Shown: one piece after another, positions 17,639-28,200 of the stretch
Layout: each line of letters begins with the position of its first letter
Position numbering within the stretch: position 1 is the stretch's first letter
DNA from: Fibrobacterota bacterium
Lineage (GTDB): Bacteria; Fibrobacterota; Chitinivibrionia; Chitinivibrionales; Chitinispirillaceae
Direction: 5' to 3'
Assembly (NCBI GenBank): GCA_023412475.1
Contig: JAEYNR010000044.1
Location: 1 to 64,000, forward strand
DNA: 64,000 bases
The notes under the pieces: generated by a model
Told to the model about the DNA's origin: nothing
Seen by the model: only the letters and a program-made list of their open reading frames with translations
Databases searched by the model: none
Program-made: the position numbers and the translations under genes

Positions 17639-17947
17639 TTATACTTTGATCTCTACATCAACACCAGCAGGCAAATCCAATTTCATCAATGAATCAACTG
17701 TCTGAGGTGTAGACTCCAGGATGTCAATAAGCCGTTTGTGAATGCGAGTCTCAAACTGCTCCCTGGATTTTTTATTAACATGTGGTGATCTTAACACCGT
17801 ATAAATCGTTTTTTCGGTAGGCAATGGAATAGGCCCTGAGATCCTTGCTCCCGTTCCTTTTGCTGTCCTCACTATATCTGATGCAGATTTATCGAGGATA
17901 TTGTGATCAAACGATTTAAGTCTAATTCTTATTCTTTCACCTGGCAT
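17639..17947 (-). CDS. rpsJ: 30S ribosomal protein S10
   Basis: 102-residue protein, first gene of the classical S10 operon and NusE in antitermination. It begins MPGERIRIRLKSFDHNILDK at the ATG at 17947, nine bases after AAGGAG. The upstream in-frame start at 18010 lies inside fusA and is not used. It directly follows fusA: the tuf copy often found here is missing. Confidence 0.97.
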   Translation of the reverse strand: MPGERIRIRLKSFDHNILDKSASDIVRTAKGTGARISGPIPLPTEKTIYTVLRSPHVNKKSREQFETRIHKRLIDILESTPQTVDSLMKLDLPAGVDVEIKV

Positions 17948-17978
17948 GAATCTATGCTCCTTGTTTCTCTCGTTCTTT

Positions 17979-20060
17979 TTACTGTCTTCCGATTCGCCGC
18001 AGAATTTCATCCTGTACAGCTTTGGTGGTTATTTCATACCTTACAAATTGCATTGTATATACAGCTCTGCCCTGAGTTAAAGACCTTAGCGCAGTTGCGT
18101 ATCCAAACATTTCAGAGAGCGGAGCTTCGGCATCTATGACCTGTAATTCTTTTCTAGCCTCAATACCTGAAACTTTGCCTCTTCGCCCATTTAAATCATT
18201 AATCACTGATCCCATATAATCTGAGGGAACAACTACTTCCAGCTTCATCTGAGGCTCAAGAATAACTGGAACCGCTTTTGCACAAGCCTGCCTGTATGCC
18301 ATCGAAGCGGCTATTTTAAAAGCCATCTCAGTTGAATCCTCTTCTCTATAAGCAGCTTCCTTAATTGCTACCTTTATTCCTGCAAGCGGATATCCTGACA
18401 AGGGACCACCACTGGAAGATTCATCTATTCCCTGACGAACCATAGCAAAAAAAGAATCTATAAATTTAGGATCAGAAACAGAGTTTTCAATCACTATACC
18501 ATAAGAAGCTTCAATTGGTTCCAACGATATAGTAATATCTGCATACTGATTCTTGCCACCCACAGACTGGGTAAACTCAACTTTTTCTGTTATCTTTTTT
18601 GTAATAGTCTCTCTATAAGAGACCTGTTGATTCCCAACGTGCACTCCAATATTAAATTCGCGAACAAGCCTGTCAACAAGAATTTCTAAATGAAGTTCAC
18701 CCATTCCTGAAATTAGTCTTTGACCCGTTTCTTTATCCTCTGAAACTCTACATGTCGGGTCTTCATCAGAAAGTCTTTGTAAGGATAAATTTAGTTTTTC
18801 TTCATCTACAGTACTCTTTGGTTCTATAGACCTTGAGAGGACTGGTTCAGGAAAATTCATTTTTTCGAACACTACAGGAAAATCTGGATCACAGATGGTA
18901 TCACCGGTTGTAGTATCTTTAAGCCCTACTATCCCAACTATATCGCCCACCTGCATATTTTGCATTGCATGCCTTTTATTGGAATGCATTTTAAAAATCC
19001 TAGTAATACGCTCTTTAGTTTTTGTTCTTGGATTTAAGAATAAATCTTTAAATCCAGCTTTTCCAGAATAGACCCTAGCGTAGGCCAATCGGCCGATGTG
19101 TTGGTCTGAAGATATTTTAAAAACTAAAGCTGAGAAAGGTTGCTTAAGCTCGGGTTCCCTTTCTTTTTTTTCACCGCTTAACGGATCGACTCCTTCGATC
19201 GCACCACGATCAATCGGTGAGGGTAAGAACTGCACAATAGCATCAAGAAGCTGCTGAATACCTTTATTTTTAAAAGCAGATCCGCATAGTACCGGACTTA
19301 TCTCACCATTTTTCATAGCTTTTCGGATTGTGCTGATAATCAATTCCGGACTAATCTGACCCTCTTCGAGCACCAGTGACATTAATTGGTCATCAAAATC
19401 GACAATCTGCTCAAGCATCAACTCTCTTTTTGAAAGAGCATCTTCATACATATTTTCAGGTATTTCAAATTCCTGGACATTAGTACCGAAAGTCGAATCA
19501 TCATATTGGTATGCCTTCATTCTAATCAGATCAATGACCCCTTCGAACTTATCCTCTTTACCAATTGGGACCTGAATCGCAACAGGGTTTGCAGCAAGTT
19601 TCTGTCGCATCATATTGATTACATTATAGTAATCGGCACCGACCCTATCCATTTTATTCACAAATGCGATTCGAGGAACGTGATACTTGTCGGCCTGACG
19701 CCAGACAGTCTCGGATTGAGGTTCTACGCCTCCGACCGAATCGAACACGGCAACTGCGCCATCCAAAACTCTCAAAGAACGCTCAACTTCAATGGTAAAA
19801 TCAACATGTCCCGGGGTATCAATTATGTTGATACGATGATTTTTCCAATAACAGGTAGTTGCAGCCGAGGTAATTGTAATCCCTCGCTCTCGCTCCTGAA
19901 CCATCCAGTCCATAACGGCATTTCCGTCATGAACCTCCCCCATTCGATGCAATATTCCGGTGTAAAACAGTATACGCTCAGTAGTGGTTGTCTTCCCTGC
20001 ATCTATATGAGCCATTACACCGATATTTCTGGTACTACTTAGATCATCTGATTCATTCAT
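17979..20060 (-). CDS. fusA: Elongation factor G
   Basis: Translocation GTPase, 693 residues. The P-loop AHIDAGKTTT is at 17-26, followed by a fully canonical switch I (QERERGITITSAA), DTPGHVDF and NKMD. Domains II-V follow, with the domain IV region GGKNQYADITISLEP. It lies in the str-type order rpsL-rpsG-fusA. Confidence 0.98.
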   Translation of the reverse strand: MNESDDLSSTRNIGVMAHIDAGKTTTTERILFYTGILHRMGEVHDGNAVMDWMVQERERGITITSAATTCYWKNHRINIIDTPGHVDFTIEVERSLRVLDGAVAVFDSVGGVEPQSETVWRQADKYHVPRIAFVNKMDRVGADYYNVINMMRQKLAANPVAIQVPIGKEDKFEGVIDLIRMKAYQYDDSTFGTNVQEFEIPENMYEDALSKRELMLEQIVDFDDQLMSLVLEEGQISPELIISTIRKAMKNGEISPVLCGSAFKNKGIQQLLDAIVQFLPSPIDRGAIEGVDPLSGEKKEREPELKQPFSALVFKISSDQHIGRLAYARVYSGKAGFKDLFLNPRTKTKERITRIFKMHSNKRHAMQNMQVGDIVGIVGLKDTTTGDTICDPDFPVVFEKMNFPEPVLSRSIEPKSTVDEEKLNLSLQRLSDEDPTCRVSEDKETGQRLISGMGELHLEILVDRLVREFNIGVHVGNQQVSYRETITKKITEKVEFTQSVGGKNQYADITISLEPIEASYGIVIENSVSDPKFIDSFFAMVRQGIDESSSGGPLSGYPLAGIKVAIKEAAYREEDSTEMAFKIAASMAYRQACAKAVPVILEPQMKLEVVVPSDYMGSVINDLNGRRGKVSGIEARKELQVIDAEAPLSEMFGYATALRSLTQGRAVYTMQFVRYEITTKAVQDEILRRIGRQ

Positions 20061-20191
20061 ATACTATAGTAATTGGTAAAAACCAAAAAATTAATCCATA
20101 ATCTTGCTAAGTAACTGTAATTGAGTAATCTTTGCTCTGATACAGAAAATATTAACGCAACGACTCTACAGGAAATTCAAAGAACTACTCA

Positions 20192-20662
20192 CTACCAGCG
20201 AAAATGCGCAAAGGCCTTGTTTGCTTCGGCCATCTTGTGAGTATCAATTTTCTTACGAACTGCGCCACCCTCATTTTTGGAGGCTTGAATAAATTCATTC
20301 GCCAGCTTCTCAGCCATACTCTTCTCTGAACGTCCCTTAGAATAGGTAATCAACCACCTGATGGCCAGAGAAACCCTTCGATCTGAAGAAACTTCAATCG
20401 GAACCTGGTAGTTAGCACCACCGATACGGCGAGACTTCACCTCCAGAACTGGCTTTACATTATCAACAGCCTTTTTAAAGACTCCAAGCCCATCTTGCCC
20501 AGTACGCTCAGCTATAATGCTGATTGCATCGTAAAACAAACCCTCTGCCAGTCGTTTTTTTCCACTCCTGACCACGTTGTTTACAAACTGAGTAACCAAT
20601 GTACTGTTAAATTTAGGATCAGGAACGAGTTCCTTTTTAACCGCTTTCCTTCTTCTTGACAT
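20192..20662 (-). CDS. rpsG: 30S ribosomal protein S7
   Basis: 156-residue head-nucleating protein. It begins MSRRRKAVKKELVPDPKF and carries RRIGGANYQVPIEVSSDRR. It lies between rpsL and fusA, with a 131-nt gap before fusA in which I see no gene. Confidence 0.97.
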   Translation of the reverse strand: MSRRRKAVKKELVPDPKFNSTLVTQFVNNVVRSGKKRLAEGLFYDAISIIAERTGQDGLGVFKKAVDNVKPVLEVKSRRIGGANYQVPIEVSSDRRVSLAIRWLITYSKGRSEKSMAEKLANEFIQASKNEGGAVRKKIDTHKMAEANKAFAHFRW

Positions 20663-20671
20663 ATTTATCCC

Positions 20672-21046
20672 TTATTTTTTAGGACGCTTTACACCGTACT
20701 TTGATCGTGAACGCTTTCTTCCAGACACTCCCTGAGTATCCAGCGCACCGCGGATAATATGGTACCGAACACCAGGAACGTCCTTAACACGCCCCCCACG
20801 GATCAATACTATCGAATGCTCCTGCAGATTATGACCTTCACCCGGAATATATGCATTGACCTCCATATGGTTGGTCAAACGCACTCGAGCCACTTTTCGC
20901 AATGCAGAATTCGGCTTTTTCGGTGTAGTGGTAAATACACGTGTACACACTCCACGTCGTTGTGGACATTCATGAAGAGCCGGAGATTTGCTCCGGTTCT
21001 CAAGGCTCTTTCGCCCTTTACGTATAAGTTGACTAATCGTAGGCAC
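20672..21046 (-). CDS. rpsL: 30S ribosomal protein S12
   Basis: Decoding-centre protein, 124 residues. The loop TTTPKKPNSALRKVARVRL has the ordinary lysine residue linked in other bacteria to streptomycin sensitivity. The start is a GTG at 21046, six bases after GGGAG. It follows rpoC after 78 nt. Confidence 0.97.
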   Translation of the reverse strand: MPTISQLIRKGRKSLENRSKSPALHECPQRRGVCTRVFTTTPKKPNSALRKVARVRLTNHMEVNAYIPGEGHNLQEHSIVLIRGGRVKDVPGVRYHIIRGALDTQGVSGRKRSRSKYGVKRPKK

Positions 21047-21075
21047 TTCTTACTCCCAATTAAAAACAGTTCCCT

Positions 21076-21104
21076 AAAATAATAGTTAGTAATTTTAAAA
21101 TCAA
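21076..21104 (-). promoter_or_regulatory. Possible sigma-70-type promoter before rpsL
   Basis: On the minus strand TTGATT is followed after 17 bases by TATTTT, about 30 nt upstream of the rpsL start. The region is AT-rich, so a chance match is quite possible. It would give the str genes a secondary start independent of rpoBC. Confidence 0.3.
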
Positions 21105-21124
21105 ATACATTCTTAAGTATTTAA

Positions 21125-24100
21125 TTAAATTTGTTCCCCTATATCAACAAAATCCTCATTTGATGCATTTTCTTCTTCTTGTAAGAAGTCAGATGAAGTA
21201 TCCTTAATCCTGAGATTTCGCAGGTTGCGCGAACCAGTTCCGGCAGGAATCAGATTCCCCATGATCAGGTTTTCCTTCAAACCATTTAGTCTGTCCACTT
21301 TTCCTTCAACGGCTGCTTTGGAGAGAACTTTTGTAGTTTCTTGGAAAGAAGCCGCACTCAGAAACGATTCAGTAGTAAGAGATGCCTTGGTAATACCAAG
21401 CAACATAGGCTTAAATGTTGCCGGTTCTCCACCTTCATTTATTACTCTCTCGTTTACCTCACGCAGTTTTCTTTTATCCACATCGTCCCCCTCGAGAAAC
21501 TCAGTGTCACCAGCCTTTTCTATTCTCACCTTTCTGAGCATCTGCGCCACAATGACTTCGACATGCTTATCATTGATAGTCACACCTTGCAACCTATAAA
21601 CAGCCTGGATCTCATCAAGCATATACTGCTGGACAGCGTTTTCTCCTTTGATACGCAAAATATCATGAGGATCGATAGAACCCTCGCTGAGCCTGTCACC
21701 AGCCCGCACCCGGTCTCCTTCATGCACCCGCAGATGCTTCCCGATAGGAATGCCATATTCTCTGGCTTCTCCCTGTTCATCACGGATGGTGATACGCCTG
21801 TTGCCTCGTTCTGTTTCTCCGAATTCAACAAATCCGTCAATTTCCGATACCACGGCTGTGTCTTTAGGCTTGCGGGCTTCAAAAAGCTCTGCAACCCTTG
21901 GAAGACCACCTGTAATATCACGGCTTTTGCTGCTTTCTCTGGGGATTTTGATAAGAATATCACCATCCTTAACCTCATCACCATCTCTAACTTGTAGATA
22001 TCCACCAGCAGGCACAGAAATATTGGCAATACGTTTGTCACCATCAAATACCTGTATGTGGGGTTGTAAACGACGCTCCCGATGCTCAACCACCACAAGG
22101 TTAGTGATTCCTGAACGTTCGTCGTAAAGCTCACGAATTGTCTCACCCTCAACAATATCGTTGAATTTAATTCTTCCTGATTTGCCAGACAGAATTACGT
22201 TATTGTAGGGATCCCACTCGAAAAGATTTTGTCCTTTGGTAATCTTCTGGTTATCTTTTACCTTCATAAAAGCGCCATATGGAACATTATATCGATATCT
22301 CTCACGCTCATGTTCGTCAAGCACAGCAAGCTCCCCGGCCCTGTTCATTACCACAGTGCCATTCTCATGCTCAACAGTCTCAATTGAGTGATATTGTAAA
22401 ATTCCATCAATCTTTGCAACTTCTTTTGATTGAGCGATGAGCCTTGAAGCAGTTCCTCCAATATGGAAGGTACGTAGTGTAAGCTGTGTACCAGGCTCAC
22501 CAATACTTTGAGCAGCCATTATACCTACTGCTTCACCGACTTCCACAATTTTCCCTGTAGCCAGGTTTCGACCATAACAACGCCGGCAAACTCCCTGCAT
22601 TGAATCACAGGTAAGAATCGAACGAATAACTACCCGCTCAATTCCGCTATTTTCAAGTTTTTTTGCCATCTGGTCATCAATAAGGGTATTTATTGGACAG
22701 ATAATTTCCTCGGTAACCGGGTCAAATATATCTTCCTGAGAAACGCGGCCTACAATACGGCTTGCCAACGGTTCCATAATTTCATCGCCCTCATGCAACG
22801 CTTCAATTTCGATACCCTTTGAAGTTCCACAATCTTCCTCAGAAATAACTACATCCTGAACCACATCAACCAGTCGACGAGTAAGATATCCGGCATCTGC
22901 TGTCTTAAGAGCAGTATCTGCCAAACCTTTTCTGGCACCATGAGTTGATATAAAGTATTCAAGCACCGTCAGTCCATCTTTGAAATTAGAGATAATTGGA
23001 TTTTCAATAATCTCACCAACCGCTCCGGTAATTTTTTTCTGAGGCTTCTGCATAAGGCCACGCATACCAGCAAGCTGTTTGATCTGGTCTTTACTACCAC
23101 GAGCCTGCGAATCCATCATTATGTATACCGGGTTGAATCCATCTTTGTCACTGGACAGATGCTCATGCATCATATCAGCAACCTGACTGGTGGTATGAGT
23201 CCACAAGTCGATGAGTTTGTTGTATCTCTCACCTTCTGTGATAATACCTCGGTCATACTGTTTTCTGATTCTATTAACTTCGTCCATCGACTTTGCAACG
23301 ATTTCCTTTTTCTCATTAGGTACTACAAGATCTTCGGCACCGAATGTAATACCAGCTCTGGTTGCATACTCGTATCCTAAAGTTTTGATATCATCAAGAA
23401 ATTTACAGGTGACTTTAGTGCCCTTCGCCTTGTAAACATCTTCGACAAAAGCCTGAACCCGCTTTTTGTTGAGCAGCTCATTTTTAAATTCAATTCCTTC
23501 TGGCACTGCAGTATTAAAAATGACCCGTCCGGGTGTAGTCTCTATGATCTTTCCATCATATCTGACCTTGACCTTTGCATGAATATCCACCTGTTTGTCA
23601 GCAACAGCATGCAAGACTTCCTCTACGCCTGTGAAGGCTCTTCCCTCACCCTTGCGGTTTGGAGCCAGTTTGGTTAGATAGTAAATACCCAACACAATGT
23701 CCTGAGTAGGAGTCATAACCGGATGTCCAGAAGCCGGGCTGAGCAGGTTGTTGGCACTCAACATCAAAAACCGACACTCAAGCTGAGACTCGAAAGACAA
23801 CGGTACATGCACCGCCATCTGATCACCATCGAAATCTGCATTAAAAGCGGTACAAACAAGCGGATGCAATCTTATGGCTTTCCCCTCCACCAGGACCGGG
23901 AAGAATGCCTGTATACCCAAGCGATGTAATGTCGGAGCACGGTTTAAAAGCACCGGATGATCTTTAATAACCTCTTCCAGAATATCCCAGACCTCCGGTC
24001 GCTCCTTTTCCACAAATTTTTTAGCACTCTTGACTGTCTGGACTAGTCCCTTTTCTTCAAGCTTCTGAATCACAAAAGGTTTGAACAGCTCAAGAGCCAT

Positions 24101-25204
24101 CATTTTTGGTAGACCGCACTGGTGAATCTTTAGCTCCGGTCCTACCACAATAACACTACGCCCGGAATAATCGACTCTTTTCCCCAGGAGGTTCTGGCGG
24201 AAACGCCCCTGTTTACCTTTTAATAGGTCACTGAGCGATTTTAAAGGACGTTTACCTTCACCCTTAACAGAAAAGGTTCTTCTTCCATTGTCAAACAGCG
24301 TATCTACAGCTTCCTGAAGCATTCTCATTTCGTTACGCAAGATGACATCCGGAGCCTTTATTTCAATGAGTTTTTTGAGCCTGTTATTCCGGTTAATTAC
24401 TCTTCTATAAAGATCATTAAGATCGGAAGTAGCAAAACGCCCACCCTCCAGCGGGACCAGAGGACGAAGATCAGGAGGAAGAACTGGCAAAACACGAAGT
24501 ACCATGTTTTCCGGCCTGTTTCCAGATCTCAGAAATGCCTCTGCAATACGAAGCCGCTTCAGATGCTCCTGACGACGCTGCTCTGAAGATTCGAGCTTTA
24601 TTTTTGAACGCAGATCTATTGCGAGTTCTTCTACATCCAAAGTGGCCAGCATCTCCAGCACGGCCTCACCACCCATTTTTGCAACAAACTGCTTATCCTG
24701 TTCCTCAAGCTCAATGAACTCATCTTCGCTTAGAAGCATTCCACGACGTAGGTTGGTATTACCCGGATCGATTACCACATAGGATTCGTAATAAACGATT
24801 CTCTCAAGTACAGTGTTGGCCAACCCCAGAAGATAACTTATATGGGAAGGTACGCTTTTAAGAAACCATATATGAATAATAGGTACAGCCAGTTCGATAT
24901 GGCCCATCCGCTCCCTGCGGACCTTGGAGTGAGTCACCTCTACACCACAACGGTCACAGACAACACCTCGATAGCGTATCCTTTTATATTTACCACAGTT
25001 GCACTCCCAGTTGCGCACCGGTCCAAAGATTTTTTCACAGAACAAACCGTCACGTTCCGGTTTGAAAGAACGATAGTTTATAGTCTCGGGTTTTGTAACC
25101 TCACCGTATGACCAGTTTCTAATGGTATCCGGAGAAGCCAGTCGAACCGAAACTCCTGTTATCTCCTGAACTTTTTTGTCAAGATGGCTGATAAGTTCTG
25201 CCAC
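21125..25204 (-). CDS. rpoC: RNA polymerase beta' subunit
   Basis: Catalytic subunit, 1359 residues, unsplit. Cys68, Cys70, Cys83 and Cys86 form the N-terminal zinc site. The catalytic NADFDGD, holding the magnesium-binding aspartates, is at 455-461. A second zinc cluster (CDSMQGVCRRCYGRN) lies near residue 870. The start is a GTG at 25204, six bases after AGGGGG. It follows rpoB across 55 nt that hold a small hairpin. Confidence 0.98.
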   Translation of the reverse strand: MAELISHLDKKVQEITGVSVRLASPDTIRNWSYGEVTKPETINYRSFKPERDGLFCEKIFGPVRNWECNCGKYKRIRYRGVVCDRCGVEVTHSKVRRERMGHIELAVPIIHIWFLKSVPSHISYLLGLANTVLERIVYYESYVVIDPGNTNLRRGMLLSEDEFIELEEQDKQFVAKMGGEAVLEMLATLDVEELAIDLRSKIKLESSEQRRQEHLKRLRIAEAFLRSGNRPENMVLRVLPVLPPDLRPLVPLEGGRFATSDLNDLYRRVINRNNRLKKLIEIKAPDVILRNEMRMLQEAVDTLFDNGRRTFSVKGEGKRPLKSLSDLLKGKQGRFRQNLLGKRVDYSGRSVIVVGPELKIHQCGLPKMMALELFKPFVIQKLEEKGLVQTVKSAKKFVEKERPEVWDILEEVIKDHPVLLNRAPTLHRLGIQAFFPVLVEGKAIRLHPLVCTAFNADFDGDQMAVHVPLSFESQLECRFLMLSANNLLSPASGHPVMTPTQDIVLGIYYLTKLAPNRKGEGRAFTGVEEVLHAVADKQVDIHAKVKVRYDGKIIETTPGRVIFNTAVPEGIEFKNELLNKKRVQAFVEDVYKAKGTKVTCKFLDDIKTLGYEYATRAGITFGAEDLVVPNEKKEIVAKSMDEVNRIRKQYDRGIITEGERYNKLIDLWTHTTSQVADMMHEHLSSDKDGFNPVYIMMDSQARGSKDQIKQLAGMRGLMQKPQKKITGAVGEIIENPIISNFKDGLTVLEYFISTHGARKGLADTALKTADAGYLTRRLVDVVQDVVISEEDCGTSKGIEIEALHEGDEIMEPLASRIVGRVSQEDIFDPVTEEIICPINTLIDDQMAKKLENSGIERVVIRSILTCDSMQGVCRRCYGRNLATGKIVEVGEAVGIMAAQSIGEPGTQLTLRTFHIGGTASRLIAQSKEVAKIDGILQYHSIETVEHENGTVVMNRAGELAVLDEHERERYRYNVPYGAFMKVKDNQKITKGQNLFEWDPYNNVILSGKSGRIKFNDIVEGETIRELYDERSGITNLVVVEHRERRLQPHIQVFDGDKRIANISVPAGGYLQVRDGDEVKDGDILIKIPRESSKSRDITGGLPRVAELFEARKPKDTAVVSEIDGFVEFGETERGNRRITIRDEQGEAREYGIPIGKHLRVHEGDRVRAGDRLSEGSIDPHDILRIKGENAVQQYMLDEIQAVYRLQGVTINDKHVEVIVAQMLRKVRIEKAGDTEFLEGDDVDKRKLREVNERVINEGGEPATFKPMLLGITKASLTTESFLSAASFQETTKVLSKAAVEGKVDRLNGLKENLIMGNLIPAGTGSRNLRNLRIKDTSSDFLQEEENASNEDFVDIGEQI

Positions 25205-25227
25205 GTATTACCCCCTGTATAAAGAGA

Positions 25228-25243
25228 GGCACCTAAAGGTGCC
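25228..25243 (-). terminator. Small hairpin between rpoB and rpoC
   Basis: GGCACCT and AGGTGCC form a 7-bp stem with a 2-nt gap at its tip, followed on the minus strand by TCTCTTTAT. It is too weak to be a full terminator inside this operon; a partial attenuator or processing signal is possible. Confidence 0.4.
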
Positions 25244-25259
25244 CCAACTGTTCAAATAA

Positions 25260-28200
25260 TCAAGCAGCGGTTTCTTCACCGGTCAGAATATCAATATCCA
25301 GAGCAAGTGCTTTAATCTCCCGTACCAGAACCTTGAATGATTCAGGTATTCCGGCTTCGGGAGTATTTTCACCTTTGACGATTGCCTCATAGATTTTTGA
25401 ACGTCCAGCCAGATCATCACTTTTAACAGTGAGAATCTGTTGCAGTGTGTAAGCTGCTCCATATGCCTCCAGTGCCCAGACTTCCATCTCTCCGAACCTC
25501 TGCCCTCCAAACTGGGATTTTCCCCCTAGTGGCTGCTGAGTGACCAGAGAATATGGACCAATTGAACGAGCATGTATTTTGTCATCGACCAGATGGCACA
25601 ATTTAAGCATATATATTGGGCCTACAGTTACCTCATGATCAAAAGGTTCTCCTGAACGCCCATCACGAAGCTGAATCTTTCCACTTGAAGGCAATCCTGC
25701 CTCTTTAAGCAAATCAACTACATCTTCGTAACTTGCTCCATCAAAAACAGGTGTGGCTATTCTTAAACCCAGCTTTTGAGCTGCCCATCCCATGTGAGTC
25801 TCCAGAATCTGCCCCACATTCATTCGGGAAGGCACTCCCAGAGGATTAAGAATAATATCGATCGGAGAGCCATCAGGCAGATAAGGCAAATCTTCCACAG
25901 GAAGAATCTTTGAGATTACTCCCTTATTACCATGACGCCCAGCCATCTTGTCTCCAACAGAAAGCTTACGTTTTTTCGCCACGTAAACTTTCACCAGTTG
26001 CAGCACGCCTGGTTTCAATTCATCACCGCGAACAACCTTATCGATCTCCTTGTCCAGCTTATCTTCGAGTTTTGCGATAAGATCGTTAGCTCTATAAAGC
26101 ACTTCTTCTGCTTTGCTATTCTTATCATCATCTGCGCATAGCCCATCCTTAAAAGAAATATTACGGAAATCAAGCTTAGAAAGCATTGTTCTATTCCATT
26201 TTTTCCCTTCAGGAATAATGGTTTCCCCAGTATGAAAATTGCTAACTTCTCTGGATATGGTGTCAGAGAGAAACTCTGTTAATCGATCCAATCTTACTTT
26301 TTCGATTTCAGTAATCTGATCGGTTATCTCAGCCTTCAACTCGTCAATTCTTTTTTTATCTTTCTTTTTAGACCGTTTGTCACGCTCTTTTCTGGAGTAG
26401 ATTCTGGTATCTATAACAGTGCCTTTTAAGCCCGGAGGAGCTTTTAGCGATGAGTCACGCACATCACCAGCCTTCTCACCAAATATAGCCCTTAACAATC
26501 GCTCTTCAGGAGAAAGTTCAGTCTCCCCTTTAGGAGTTACCTTTCCAACCAGAATATCACCCGCTTCAACCTCGGTACCAATTCTGATAACACCGTTTTC
26601 ATCCAGATTTTTAAGAGCATCCTCACTAACATTAGGAATTTCTCTTGTCAGCTCTTCTGGTCCCCGCTTAGTATCACGAACCTCAGTCTCAAAGACTTCA
26701 ATATGCACAGAGGTAAAAACATCTTCAGCAACAAGACGTTCAGAAATGATGATTGCATCTTCAAAATTGTAACCCCGCCAAGGCATAAATGCAGCCGTTA
26801 CATTTCTTCCTAAAGCAATCTCACCAGCGTGGGTCGCGTGACCATCTGCCAGAACATCCCCGGCATTTACCTTCATTCCAGCTTTAATGCAAACTTTCTG
26901 GTTAATGCAAGTGTCCTGATTGGATCTCTCAAATTTAACCAGCTCATAGGTGTCAAATTCGGTCAATCCTAACACATCATCGGAATCTTTTGTCCTGGTT
27001 TTTCTAACCACTATCTTATTTGCATCCACCTTCTCAATAACACCTGGATTTTTGGCTATAATCAGACAACCAGAGTCCACCGCAGCTCTGGCCTCCAAGC
27101 CAGTTCCTACATATGGAGGCTCTGTCCGGAGTAAAGGCACCGCCTGACGCTGCATGTTTGAACCCATCAGAGCCCGGTTCGCATCATCGTTTTCCAGAAA
27201 AGGAATCAAACCGGCAGCGATACTTACCAACTGCATAGGAGAAATATCCATAAAAGCTATCTCCTGTGGAGCAACTACCGGAAAATCACCCCTGTATCTG
27301 GCAAAGATCAGCTTTTCTACGAACTTGCCTTTCTCATCGACTGGAGTATTGGCCTGCGCAATGATATAATTATCTTCCTGATCAGCCGTCAGCCACTCGA
27401 TTTCTCCTGTCAAATTGCCATTTTCTATTCTCTGATAAGGAGTTTCTATAAATCCGAATCCATTTACTTTAGCAAATGTGCTCAGAGATGCAATCAATCC
27501 GATGTTAGGCCCTTCGGGCGTTTCGATAGGACAGAGACGACCATAATGAGTATGGTGCACGTCACGGACTTCAAATCCAGCACGTTCACGGGTAAGTCCA
27601 CCTGGCCCCAGAGCACTAACCCTTCTTTTATGAGTCAATTCAGACAGAGGATTTGTCTGATCAAGAAACTGAGAAAGCTGACTTGAACCGAAGAATGCCT
27701 GTATCACAGTAGATACAGTACGTGCATTAATCAGGTCCTGAGGAGTAACATTTTCTGTGTCCCTGAGACTCAAACGTTCCTTTATTGTACGCACCATTCT
27801 GGTTAACCCCACAGCAAACTGTGCTGCCAGAAGTTCACCTACAGACCGAACACGACGATTTCCCAGATGGTCAATATCATCAATGAAACCCACCCCATCA
27901 TTTAAGCCAACTATATATTTGAAAGCCGCAATAAAATCATCCTTGGTCATAGTGGTAATCCCTTCAGGTGGAATTACCCCCAGCCTCGTATTCATCCTGT
28001 AACGCCCAACATTTCCCAAATCATACCTTTTCTCATCAAAGAAAAGCCGCTGAATCAGATTCCGGGCGGTCTCTACATTAGGTGGATCTCCCGGGCGCAT
28101 CGTAGCATACATAAAGAATAATGCTTCTTCTTCAGACTTGGTAGTATCTGCGGCCAGAGTATTACGAATGATCATATTCTCAGGATTTGGAATATCTTTA